64,000 bases of DNA, taken from positions 3,600,001-3,664,000 of the forward strand of contig OX387611.1 in the NCBI GenBank assembly GCA_947568835.1, written 5' to 3'. The notes beneath the pieces are model-generated. The model did no database searches. It was given only the letters and a program-made list of their open reading frames with translations, and had not been told where the DNA came from. The stretch comes from Protonemura montana (lineage: Eukaryota > Arthropoda > Insecta > Plecoptera > Nemouridae). The stretch's first letter is position 1, and each line of letters starts with the position of its first letter. Positions 1 to 12,600 of this stretch are shown piece by piece. Both the position numbers and the translations under genes were made by a program.

Positions 1-660
1 GAGGCTGAGATCGCCTGACAGAGCTTCTCAATTCTGCTATCTTATGTTACCACGGGTATATCATGGCCTAGCATAGGAGGTTCAATGGTAGATTCAACGT
101 TTGGTTGCCATGGAGATGCTGAGATCGCCTGACAGAGCTTCTCAATTCTGCTATCTTATGTTACCACGGGTATATCATGGCCTAGCATAGGAGGTTCAAT
201 GGTAGATTCAACGTTTGGTAGCCATGGAGATGCTGAGATCGCCTGACAGAGCTTCTCAATTCTGCTATCTTATGTTACCACGGGTATATCATAGCCAAGC
301 ATAGGAGGTTCAATGGTAGATTCAACGTTTGGTAGCCATGGAGATGCTGAGATCACCCGACAGAGCTTCTCAATTCTGCTATCTTATGTTACCACGGGTA
401 TATCATGGCCTAGCATAGGAGGTTCAATGGTAGATTCAACGTTTGGTAGGCATGGAGATGCTGAGATCACCTGACAGAGCTTCTCAATTCTGCTATCTTA
501 TGTTACCACGGGTATATCATGGCCTAGCATAGGAGGTTCAATGGTAGATTCAACGTTTGGTTGCCATGGAGATGCTGAGATCGCCTGACAGAGCTTCTCA
601 ATTCTGCTATCTTATGTTACCACGGGTATATAATGGCCTAGCATAGGAGGTTCAATGGTA
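1..660 (+). repeat. 114-bp minisatellite, family A, about 6 copies
   Basis: Unit contains ATGTTACCACGGGTATATCA and GGAGGTTCAATGGTAGATTC. It lies in the CDK12 intron just downstream of the last exon in the window and runs off the left edge. The same family recurs at 3119-3372 and 8652-10654. Confidence 0.95.
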
Positions 661-685
661 GATTCAATCAGATTGCGCCACTCAC

Positions 686-3600
686 TTGTCAGGCTGCACG
701 TTCTTCAGCCACACGGACTTCAACGCATCCTCGGCCGTGATCCGCTTCTCGGGGTCGAGCTCAAGCATCTTGTCCAGCAGATCCAGCGCCGAGCCCGGCA
801 TGAAGATGAACTCCTCGCGCAGACGCCGTCGATACGCCTTCTTCGGCTTCAGCGTGTGCCAGAGCGGCAGCTTGATGACCGACGGCCAGACGGCGGGCGT
901 CGGCGTGCCGCACATGCGCGAGATCATCTCGAGCTGCATCATCTCCACGTTGGCCTAGAGGCAGACAAAGTGTGGTTAAAGCTGACCTTTTGCTATTTTT
1001 CCCCAATTTTCTTTGCAAATCCATGCTGTTGAGAGGTTGATTTACAAGGTTAGTTAAGTTGTACTAACTTTCATCCTTCCAACCTCTCTCCCAAACAGAA
1101 CTGGTCATGTATATGATGGTCACCCATCCAATACCTGACTCAGCGCAGTGTTGCTTAACTTTCATCCTTCCAACCTCTCTCCCAAACAGAACTGGTCATG
1201 TATATGATGGTCACCCATCCAATACCTGACCCAGCGCAGTGTTGCTTAACTTTCATCCCTCCAACCACTCTCCCGAACAGAACTGGTCATGTGTATGATG
1301 GTCACTCATCCAATACCTGCCCTAGCGCAGTGTTGCTCAACTTCGGTGGTCTCATATATGCAGGGATATGAAGCATTTAAAGAGTGAAATTGTCGCAAAA
1401 TCTAATTCAAATTGAAAACGCTTGCAATGCGCAAAGTGTTTAGTTATATGAAACACTAAAATCCTCTTGAAAACGATGTGTCCAAGTAGCTCAACCCAAG
1501 TGTCCCAAGTGTCCAAGGAGATCAGAGTTTGAATTTAAGTTTTTAGCGGTCGCCAGCGTTCCAAATAATGAAGTGCAATTGTTATAGACAGGAGTTTGAC
1601 TGGGACAGGGGTCCTTATAATATCTTATTAATGCTTTTTAATATCGTTACGTGTGTATCAATTGTTGAGGTAAACATTGATGGAGATTTTTTCATCATGA
1701 AAAGTCTCAAAAGCGAGTTAACCTACGAGAAATATTGAAATTAAATTTCACACGACAGTGGCTCCACTTAACGTGATGTTCCGGTACTCTGCATTTTTGT
1801 CGGTAAGGTAGTCATTTGGCGGCCATCTTTCACGCAGAGACTGTAACATTGACGTTGAAACTCTACCTATAACCTGCACTCAACGGTACAAGAGTTTTCG
1901 TTCACCTGAAAGACCGGTTTCTTCCAGAACAGCTCCCCATTGCTCTATTACGGGGGCGAAAGGTACAAGAGTTATCGTTTACCTGAAAGACCGGTTTCTT
2001 CCAGAACAGCTCCCCAAGGATGCAGCCGCAGCTCCAGACATCGATCGCTGGGCCGTACCTCTCCTCGCCGAGCAACAGCTCCGGAGGTCTGTACCAGAGC
2101 GTGATCACTTTGTTGGTGTACGGTCGCTGCCGATCCTCGGCGTTGTAAAGTCGAGCAAGACCGAAGTCAGCCAGCTTAACCTGGAATTAAGCGGGTTATA
2201 CTGTTTTTTTTTTTCAAGAGAAATAAAGATAAATCAGATTTAAGAACTGTAGTTAAATTGTAATGTGCCAAAGAGCTGGGATAACAAGAATATGTTGATT
2301 TGTAATGTGTCAAAGTGCTGGGATAACAAGAATATGTTGATTTGTAATGTGTCAAAGTGCTGGGATAACAAGAATCTGTTTATTTGTAATGTGTCAAAGT
2401 GCTGGGATAACAAGAATATGTTGATTTGTAATGTGTCAAAGTGCTGGGATAACAAGAATATGTTGATTTGTAATGTGCCAAAGTGCTGGGATAACAAGAA
2501 TATGTTGATTTGTAATGTGTCAAAATGCTGGGATAACAAAAATATGTTGATTTGTAATGTGTCAAAGTGCTGGGATAACAAGAATATGTTGATTTGTAAT
2601 GTGTCAAAGTGCTGGGATAACAAGAATATGTTGATTTGTAATGTGTCAAAGTGCTGGGATAACAAGAATCTGTTGATTTGTAATGTGCCAAAGTGCTGGG
2701 ATAACAAGAATATGTTGATTTGTAATGTGTCAAAGGGCTGGGATAACAAGAATACGTTGATTGGGAAAGTTCAGGGAGAGTACGTAACTTCCTGGGCGGT
2801 GAGTGGTAGGTTGCGACAGTGTACACTTGTTCGTTAACCTCTCTCTACATTGATCCGCCCACTTTACGATGTCTGTACATGCTTACCTCCCCCTTGTTGT
2901 TCATCAGTATGTTGCTGCATTTGATGTCGCGGTGGAGAAAATTTTTGCGGTGACAGTAGCTGAGTCCGTCGAGTAGCTGCCTCATGATCGAAGCATTGTT
3001 GGCCTCGTTGAAGTCGACCATGCCCGACTCAAGGAGGCCCATCAGGTCGTGGTCCATGTATTCGAAGACGAGGTAGAACGAGCCCTTGTCCTGGGAAAGC
3101 GAGGGGTCGTTAACGCTGTGATTGAGAAGCTCTGACAGGCGATCTAAGCATCTCCATGGCTACCAAACGTTGAATCTACCATTGAACCTCCTATGCTAGA
3201 CCATGATATACCCGTGGAAACATAAGATAGCAGAATTGAGAAGCTCTGTCAGGCGATCTTAGCATCTCTATGGCTACCAAACATTGAATCTACCATTGAA
3301 CCTCCTATGCTAGACCATGATATACCCGTGGTAACATAAGATAGCAGAATTGAAAAGCTCTGTCAGGCGATCATCTTTTTAATGATTTTTAACTTTTTTT
3401 CCGAAACTTTCCCAATCTTTTCATACAAGATTGCTTAACGGCAAAGAAAAGAGGAGGAAATATAATCTCGATTACATGAGTTACTCCTCTCTGCGCTATC
3501 ACATGCACCAGCCGTTTGGACTCATCATCGTTTCAACGCCAACGAGAATCTTTCAACGAACCCTCGACAAAACACTCGGCCGTCACCGTACCTTGCGGAA

Positions 3601-6600
3601 GTCCATCGCGTCCTGCTTGTCCGTTACGATCTCGCGCAGGTTCACGATGTTCTTGTGGTTGAGCTGCCGCAGGATCTTGATCTCGCGGACGGCCGTTATA
3701 GGGAAGCCTTCCTTCTCGTTCTCCAGACGAACTTTCTTGAGCGCGACCAGCTCTGCAATCCGATCGTGGTCCATTTAATTACGAGAAATAACGATGTAGC
3801 TACAATAGTTTTTAGACTCATGTCTACTTGATTTATCCTTAGCACAAGTTTTAAGATAAACTATTTCAACTGGATTTTGAATGCTAAGTAAAGGGGTACT
3901 AAATTTCACTTCACTTTAAACGTCATCTTGATTTATACGAGTTATATGAATGTATATGATTTATACGATGATCATGAGGAAATTTAGTAGCCCTTTACTT
4001 AGCATTCAAAACCCAGTTCAAATAGTATTTCTTAAAACGATGTAGCTAAACGGTTGAGTTTAACTAGAGCACGATGCCTATGTTTAAGTCGATTAATGAT
4101 CTCCCCGAGTCTGAGCGACTCACTGTCAGTAGCTAAGGGACATAATTTAACCCCGTGACTGACTGACTTTGACTTCGGTTTCATAGACACTATTTTCTGA
4201 TCGAGATAAGACCAACTTTTCTGAAGTCGTCGTGCTCTGGGGTAACAAATAACAAATTATCGCTATCGAAATTGTATTTACCGGTGAGATTTCAGCGTTG
4301 AAACACGAACGGAGTTTTTTTACTCATTTTAACACAATTAAGAACAGTAATTTTATTTGTAATTAGATAAGTAAGATGTCTGAAAACTTGTTATCAAATC
4401 AAGATTAGTATTGAAGATGTAATAAAATAATTGCGAATGACTCAACTCTCTTACTTCTCAAAAAACCAAAGACTACAACAAAAAGTTTGTTTTTCTGAGT
4501 TTCCCACAAATTTCCTGCAGAATAATTGTTTAAAGTATTTTATTAGTGAGTCAGCAACACTATAGAATAATGCCATGCAAACAGATTTGCTCAAATATGA
4601 TTTTTACATTCTGAACGAACCACCATAAGGTTTAAAAATATATATTCTTACAGTTTCCAATTGTAATCTACGCTGTTTCTTGATTATAAAATATCAATTC
4701 GGTAAACAATTCCATTTGTTAATGACTGCAGTGTGTTCCACAACTTCTCTCCCACAGCAACAAAGAAGTGCAAGTTTGAGTTCGACAAAGTGATGCTTTA
4801 TGTCAGATCTCATAACCTAACTTAGTTCACCTATTCTGTTAGTGATGTCAGCTCATGGGACAAAGCCCCAAAAACAGTAGCTGCAAAACAATTTTTGTTA
4901 CCTATTCCAACATAGGAAAGGTGAAATCTCCACTACATAATATTTCAAGGCAAGATTTTAGCAGGTTTTTGAGTAATTTGAAGACTTGAAGCATTTGAAA
5001 AGATGACTCATTCGCAAAAACCTCACGGAATTTCTTACTACAGGCACGTAAGCCTTCGTTAATGTTGACGACATTAAATCTTAAATGCAACGCAGACAGG
5101 TTTGAAAGCGGGAGATGACTTACCGATTACAGGCGGAGAGTCAGTCCCAGGAACACCACCTGGAGAAAAAAAACCAAAATGAAACATGGTTTTAGACTTT
5201 GTGGGCTTTGTTATATATAAAGCTTGCACAGATATTCCATCCTTATGAGGCAAAGACTAGCACAGATAAAGCTTGCACAGATATTCCATCCCTATGAGGC
5301 AAAGACTACCACAGATAAAGCTTGCACAGATATTCCATCCTTATGAGGCAAAGACTAGCACAGATCAAGCTTGCACAGATATTCCATCCTTATGAGGCAA
5401 AGACTAGCACAGATAAAGCTTGCACAGATATTCCATCCTTATGAGGCAAAGACTACCACAGATAAAACTTGCACAGATATTCCATCCTTATGAGTCAAAG
5501 GCTACCACAGATAAAGCTTGCACAGATATTCCATCCTTATGGAGTTATGTTTTAACAGCGATCTGTATAAATTAAACTCTTACAGCAACGAATGGCTCAG
5601 ATATAGGACAGACATAACCCGACTCCACCCACCTGTGGCATGCCGCGTGTCCTTGGCCTTGTAGACTTGGCCGTAAGTCCCCTCCCCGATCTGCGCCAAC
5701 ACCTGGAAGACATCGACGCAGCGCTCGCCCCAGTCCTTGCCGCCGGTCGCGGACATCGGAGCCGAGCTCGACTTAGAGCCGCGGCGCTTGTTGACGATCG
5801 TTGGCCGCTTGAGCCGCGGCTTGGCGTCGTCGCGAGGCGCCGTGGCAGAGGGGTCGTCGACCGGGACAGCAGCGGGAAAGCTCGCTGAGACGGAAAGTTA
5901 GGTTAGGTTGGCTTCGTTAGTCGTTAACAGATGGCCGATGGACAAGGCTAAGCGGTGACTGGTCCTTGATGCTGTTGGACAGGAGCAGCCAACACAGTGT
6001 ATCAAAGTGACAAGGCTAAGCGGTGGCCGGTCCTTGGTGCTGTTGGACAGGAGCAGCAAACACAGTGTGTCAAAGTAACAAGGCTAAGCGGTGACTGGTC
6101 CTTGGTGCTGTTGGACAGGAGCAGCCAACACAGTGTGTCAAAGTGACAAGGCTAAGCGGTGGCCGGTCCTTGGTGCTGTTGGACAGGAGCAGCCAACAGT
6201 GTGTCAAAGTGACAAGGCTAAGCGGTGGCCGGTCCTTGGTGCTGTTGGACAGGAGCAGCCAACACAGTGTGTCAAAGTGACAAGGCTAAGCGGTGGCTGG
6301 TACTTGGCACTGATATGAACCTACCTGGTGGCATGGGCAGGTCCTTGATGCCCCTCCTTGCCTTGACCGGCTCGGGGCTGGGACTCATGCTCGGGGAGTC
6401 GATGCTCTCGAGGTCGCAGGACCGAATGCCGGGCGGCAGCGGCAGCTTGGTGAGGCTCCGGGAAACTCGCGGGCCGTTCTCGGGCAACGAAGACGGAACG
6501 GAGCTGGAAAAAGCACGAGGGGTTAGATACGGAGTTCTTTTGTAGGGAGACTGGTGATTGACAATTATCGACTCTAGTCGTGTTGCCTTCGCACAAAACA

Positions 6601-9600
6601 ACACCAAATCTCTCAACTTAACGGGTTGGCGTATTGGAAACACCGGTTCTCGTGAGATTACCGAAGTTAAGCAACACTGCGCTGAGTCAGGTATTGGATG
6701 GGTGATCATCATACACATGACCAGTTCTGTTCGGGAGAGAGGTTGAAGGGATGAAAGTTAAGCAACACTGCGCTGAGTCAGGTATTGGATGGGTGATCAT
6801 CATACACATGACCAGTTCTGTTCGGGAGAGAGGTTGGAGGGATGAAAGTTAAGCAACACTGCGCTGGGTCAGGTATTGGATGGGTGACCATCATACACAT
6901 GACCAGTTCTGTTCGAGAGAGATGTTGGAGGGATGAAAGTTAGACAACACTGCGCTGTGTCAGGTATTGGATGGGTGACCATCATACACATGACCAGTTC
7001 TGTTCGGAAGAGAGGTTGGAGGGATGAAAGTTAAGCAACACTGCGCTGGGTCAGGTATTGTATGGGTGACCATCATACACATGACCAGTTCTGTTCGGGA
7101 GAGAGGTTGGAGGGATGAAAGTTAGTACAGCAACTTCACTCGCCCTGCTTATCAACCTCTCGACAGCATGGATTTGAGGAGGAATCCTGTTGTTCGCGTT
7201 GTACCGTCCTTCGGAAGGGATGTTAAGCTGGTGGTCCCCTTGGTCTTTGACAGGAGTAGGCTACGTGCCGGCACTGGGTTTCCCCTCCTCCCTTCCAGGC
7301 TAGGTTAGGTTTATTATCATCCACTCATTCACCGATGCCATCAGACAAGTGCCGTATGGCCAGATGTCAAAACAGTGCATTGTCAAACACCACAAAATAA
7401 TAATAAATAATAACACCGAATCCGTTCTCACCTTTTCTGGGTAGCGCCTGTCCCCCTCGTCCGGCTATCCGAACGAAGCCGCTCCGGCTCCTGGTCCGGC
7501 ACCGCGCCAGAATCCGGCACAAATGGTATGTTCGCGGGCGCCGACGGCAGGGGCACCAACGACTGGAACACATCGGAATACATAGTTTCAGACGTGGGAT
7601 CGATATCGAAGAGCTCACATTTCCAGGACCGCCAATTGAAATCAAGAGCCAAGCAAGCTCTGGCAATATTTTCATATGGACGTGTTAATTGGTCTGTTTG
7701 CCGTCCTTTACGGCAAATAAGGTGCTGGTTAACTTATGCTTAACATTAACCATTGCCACACGTTACCGGCTCATTTGCTCAGCAGAACGTTTTAAATTAG
7801 AGCTGAGAACCAAGATGTACCCACAATTGGCATGGCAATGAAAACAAGCACAAGAAGAAGCACTAGCACTTTTACAGCGACACAGTGATTTTCTAATCTA
7901 TCGATATACAAAGTTGGTATTTTATTATTATGAACACTTTAACCGTCTCAAAAATTGATGCCCAAACGGGGACTCGAACCCCGATCTCCACCTGTCGCGG
8001 GTGTTGCTCTAACCAATTGAGCTACTTGGACCCCGATCTCCACCTGTCGCAGGTGTTGCTCTAACCAATTTAGCTACTTGGACACTAGCTTTTTGAGACG
8101 GTTTTAGTGTATTTGATGAGAATGACAGATCTCCAAGGAGTAGTACCAAAAGGCTGTGAATACTCACAGTCACTCTGATTCTAGTGACGCTATATCACGT
8201 CACAACCTGTGAAACTCGAATTTAAATGGCTAATTTAAGCTTTGGCGTAACTGTCACTTGTGTTCTCAGTAGAATCAATTTGAGGTTATCTTGAAGAATA
8301 TTAAATGTTAACAGTAAAACTGCCACAAAATGCTACATTAAATTTTATTCGTTGACTAATTCCATAAAGTGCGATTTGTCTTTGACCGTCTGTGGCTGGA
8401 CCCTTTTCTACGTGAATAGAACGTGAAGCGGATGAAGAACTCACCACCGGGTCTTGCACGAAGAGGATGTTGCCCGATCCAGCGACGACCGCCACCGGCT
8501 CGTGGCTCACGCCCACCTCGCCGAACATCGGAGGCGGTGCTAGAGGGGCGTAGGGGGCGGAGTCAGTCACGTCGTCGGACTCGGGTGGGTCTAAAACGAT
8601 CACCTCGGGCTCCTTAGATTCTGTAAAAACAAGTAGAGTTGCTTAGAGAAGTGATCTTATGTTACCACGGGTATATCATGGCCAGGCATAGGAGGTTCAA
8701 TGGTAGATTCAACGTTTGGTAGCCATGAAGATGCTGAGATCGCCTGACAGAGCTTCTCAATTCTTCTATCTTATGTTACCACGGGTATATCATGGCCTAG
8801 CATAGGAGGTTCAATGGTAGATTCAACGTTTGGTAGCCATGGAGATGCTGAGATCGCCTGACAGAGCTTCTCAATTCTGCTATCTTATGTTACCACGGGT
8901 ATATCATGGCCTAGCATAGGAGGTTCAATGGTAGATTCAACGTTTGGTAGCCATGGAGATGCTGAGATCGCCTGACAGAGCTTCGCAATTCTGCTATCTT
9001 ATGTTACCACGGGTATATCATGGCCTAGCATAGGAGGTTCAATGGTAGATTCAACGTTTGGTAGCCATGGAGATGCTGAGATCGCCTGACAGAGCTTCTC
9101 AATTCTACTATCTTATGTTACCACGGGTATATCATGGCCTAGCATAGGAGGTTCAATGGTAGATTAAACGTTTGGTAGCCATGGAGAAGCTGAGATTGCC
9201 TGACAGAGCTTCTCAATTCTGCTATCTTATGTTACCACGGGTATATCATGGCCTAGCATAGGAGGTTCAATGGTAGATTCAACGTTTGGTAGCCATGGAG
9301 ATGCTGAGATCGCCTGACAGAGCTTCTCAATTCTGCTATCTTATGTTACCACGGGTATATCATGGCCTAGCATAGGAGGTTCAATGGTAGATTCAACGTT
9401 TGGTAGCCATGGAGATGCTGAGATCGCCTGACAGAGCTTCGCAATTCTGCTATCTTATGTTACCACGGGTATATCATGGCCTAGCATAGGAGGTTCAATG
9501 GTAGATTCAACGTTTGGTAGCCATGAAGATGCTGAGATCGCCTGACGGAGCTTCTCAATTCTGTTATCTTATGTTACCACGGGTATATCATGGCCTAGCA

Positions 9601-12600
9601 TAGGAGGTTCAATGGTAGATTCAACGTTTGGTAGCCATGGAGATGCTGAGATCGCCTGACAGAGCTTCTCAATTCTACTATCTTATGTTACCACGGGTAT
9701 ATCATGGCCTAGCATAGGAGGTTCAATGGTAGATTAAACGTTTGGTAGCCATGGAGAAGCTGAGATTGCCTGACAGAGCTTCTCAATTCTGCTATCTTAT
9801 GTTACCACGGGTATATCATGGCCTAGCATAGGAGGTTCAATGGTAGATTCAACGTTTGGTAGCCATGGAGATGCTGAGATCGCCTGACAGAGCTTCTCAA
9901 TTCTACTATCTTATGTTACCACGGGTATATCATGGCCTAGCATAGGAGGTTCAATGGTAGATTAAACGTTTGGTAGCCATGGAGATGCTGAGATCGCCTG
10001 ACAGAGCTTCTCAATTCTACTATCTTATGTTACCACGGGTATATCATGGCCTAGCATAGGAGGTTCAATGGTAGATTAAACGTTTGGTAGCCATAGAAAC
10101 GCTGAGATTGCCTGACAGAGCTTCTCAATTCTGCTATCTTATGTTACCACGGGTATATCATGGCCTAGCATAGGAGGTTCAATGGTAGATTCAACGTTTG
10201 GTAGCCATGGAGATGTTGAGATCGCCTGACAGAGCTTCTCAATTCTGCTATCTTATGTTACCACGGGTATATCATGGCCTAGCATAGGAGGTTCAATGGT
10301 AGATTCAACGTTTGGTAGCCATGGAGATGCTGAGATCGCCTGACAGAGCTTCTCAATTCTGCTATCTTATGTTACCACGGGTATATCATGGCCTAGCATA
10401 AGAGGTTCAATGGTAGATTCAACGTTTGGTAGCCATGGAGATGCTAAAAACGCCTGACAGAGCTTCTCAATTCTGCTATCTTATGTTACCACGGGTATAT
10501 CATGGCCTAGCATAGGAGGTTCAATGGTAGATTCAACGTTTGGTAGCCATGGAGATGCTGAGATCGCCTGACAGAGCTTCTCAATTCTGCTATCTTATGT
10601 TACCACGGGTATATCATGGCCTGGCATAGGACGTTCAATGGTATAGGAAAACAAGCAACCAAAAGTTATTAACTTTGAAATTTTTTAGGTTATGTCGACA
10701 CGAAATGTTTGTCATTTCCACTAACCGCTCGGTTCGGATGGCACCGGAATGTCCACGACCTCGGCCAACTCTGCCATCTCCTTCCTCGCGTTGATCGCGG
10801 CCAGTTTCTGCATCGCGAGCTGCCGTGTGTTCTTTTCCTTCAACAGCTCGGCAAACAGGCTCGTCTGCGCCATTTTCTCCATGCCGCGCAGCTCCTTGGC
10901 TGTGTGGGCGGGGCTTCCGGGGGCGGGACCCCGCGGCGCGGAGGGCGGAGTCCGTGGTGACGCCGCCCTCTTGTTCGCGCGCGTCATGGAGGGGGGCGGC
11001 GATCGCGGCCGCTTCTTGGCGGCGGCGCGAGCGTGAGGGGAGTGACGCGACCGGAAGTGCGGCGACCGCGATCGGGTGCGCGATCGCGGAGACGAGCGGC
11101 GGAGGCTGAAAGTGAGGTTAGGTTGGGTCGAGTCAGCGTTGAGGACTCTAATGGCATGACTTGAAGTGTAAAAATAGCGCTCGAGGGCTTCTAAGTGGTA
11201 CGGTTACTTATTTAACTAGAAAAACAATTTACTTTAATATAAAGTTTATGAAGTTTTATCGAACAAACATAGGACGCCACTCACTCCTTGGCAGAGGAAC
11301 TCAGCTATGGAACAGCCTGTCATTCAATGAACTTGCCAATATTGTAAAATTGTAAAATTGTAATTTAGTATCATAGTTTGTAAGTATGTTCCTACCACAC
11401 TAGTATTACCACCATACCATCAGAATTATTATTATGATTATAACTATATTAGTATCATAGTTTGTAGGTATGTTCCTACCACACTAGTATTACCACTATC
11501 CCATCAGAATTATTATTATCATTATTACTATATTAGTATCATAGTTTGTAGGTATGTTCCTACCACACTAGTATTACCACCATACCATCAGAATTATTAT
11601 TATCATTATTACTATATTAGTATCATAGTTTGTAGGTATGTTCCTACCACACTAGTATTACCACTATACCATCAGAATTATTATTATCATTATTACTACT
11701 ACAATTATCATATTTATTATGACTGTACTTTTTAATATTACTAATTTTAATATTACTACTTTTTAATATTTTATGTAATATCCTGAAGATCCCTAGCAGG
11801 ATTCACGACTTGTAAATGTTTTTTTTTTTTTAAGCCAAGAAAGGAAATCAATCAATCAATTACCTTGTACGGAATGATGCCGGCAGACCCGAGCCCTGCG
11901 GCGACCGCGAACGCTTGTGCATCCCTCGTTCCTTTGCTCCGCGGCGGTGAGACTTGGCGCGGCCCTTGAGCTCCTTGGACTCCGTCGTCGGCATTGGCCC
12001 ACGCTGCTCCGTTCTCCGCTTCTTCCTCGGCCGCGGGCTCGGACTGCGACGGCTGGCGCAGAAACAGAGTCGTTAAACACATAATAAGACCGGTGGTATT
12101 ATAAAACCCCGACCTAGAGCGGTCATTTGGTGGTGCTACCATGGTGCTACATAATACGACCGGTGGTATTATATAACCCCGACCTAGAGCCGTCATTTGG
12201 CGGTGCTACCATGGTGCTACATAATACGACCGGTGGTATTATATAACCCCGACCTAGAGCGGTCATTTGGCGATGCTACCATGGTGCTACATAATACGAC
12301 CGGTGGTATTATTTAACCCCGACCTAGAGCGGTCATTTGGCGGTGCTACCATGGTGCTACATAATACGACCGGTGGTATTATATAACCCCGACCTAGAGC
12401 GGTCATTTGGCGATGCTACCATAGTTCTAGGTCGGGGCTATTCTTCCAAACACCCGGCAGCCGAGCTGCAAATAACCGCGAAACTTCCGAACTGACCTGG
12501 ATCTCAAGGACTGAACGGGCGACAGGTTTCTGTGCATCGGCGCCGGGGATCTAATCGGCGACCTCCACGCTCGGTGAGAATCAAGCCTGAGAAGCTCGTC

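Noticed and set aside
2240-2837. Long frames on both strands over the 42-bp array
   Set aside because: A repeat length divisible by three without stops explains them; they lie in a CDK12 intron.
6640-6712. Functional 5S rRNA gene
   Set aside because: Only part of 5S rRNA is present, joined to a SINE body and repeated internally.
7959-8031. Functional tRNA gene
   Set aside because: The cloverleaf is good, but the anticodon loop lacks T33, the anticodon stem has a mismatch, and many near-identical dispersed copies point to a mobile repeat.
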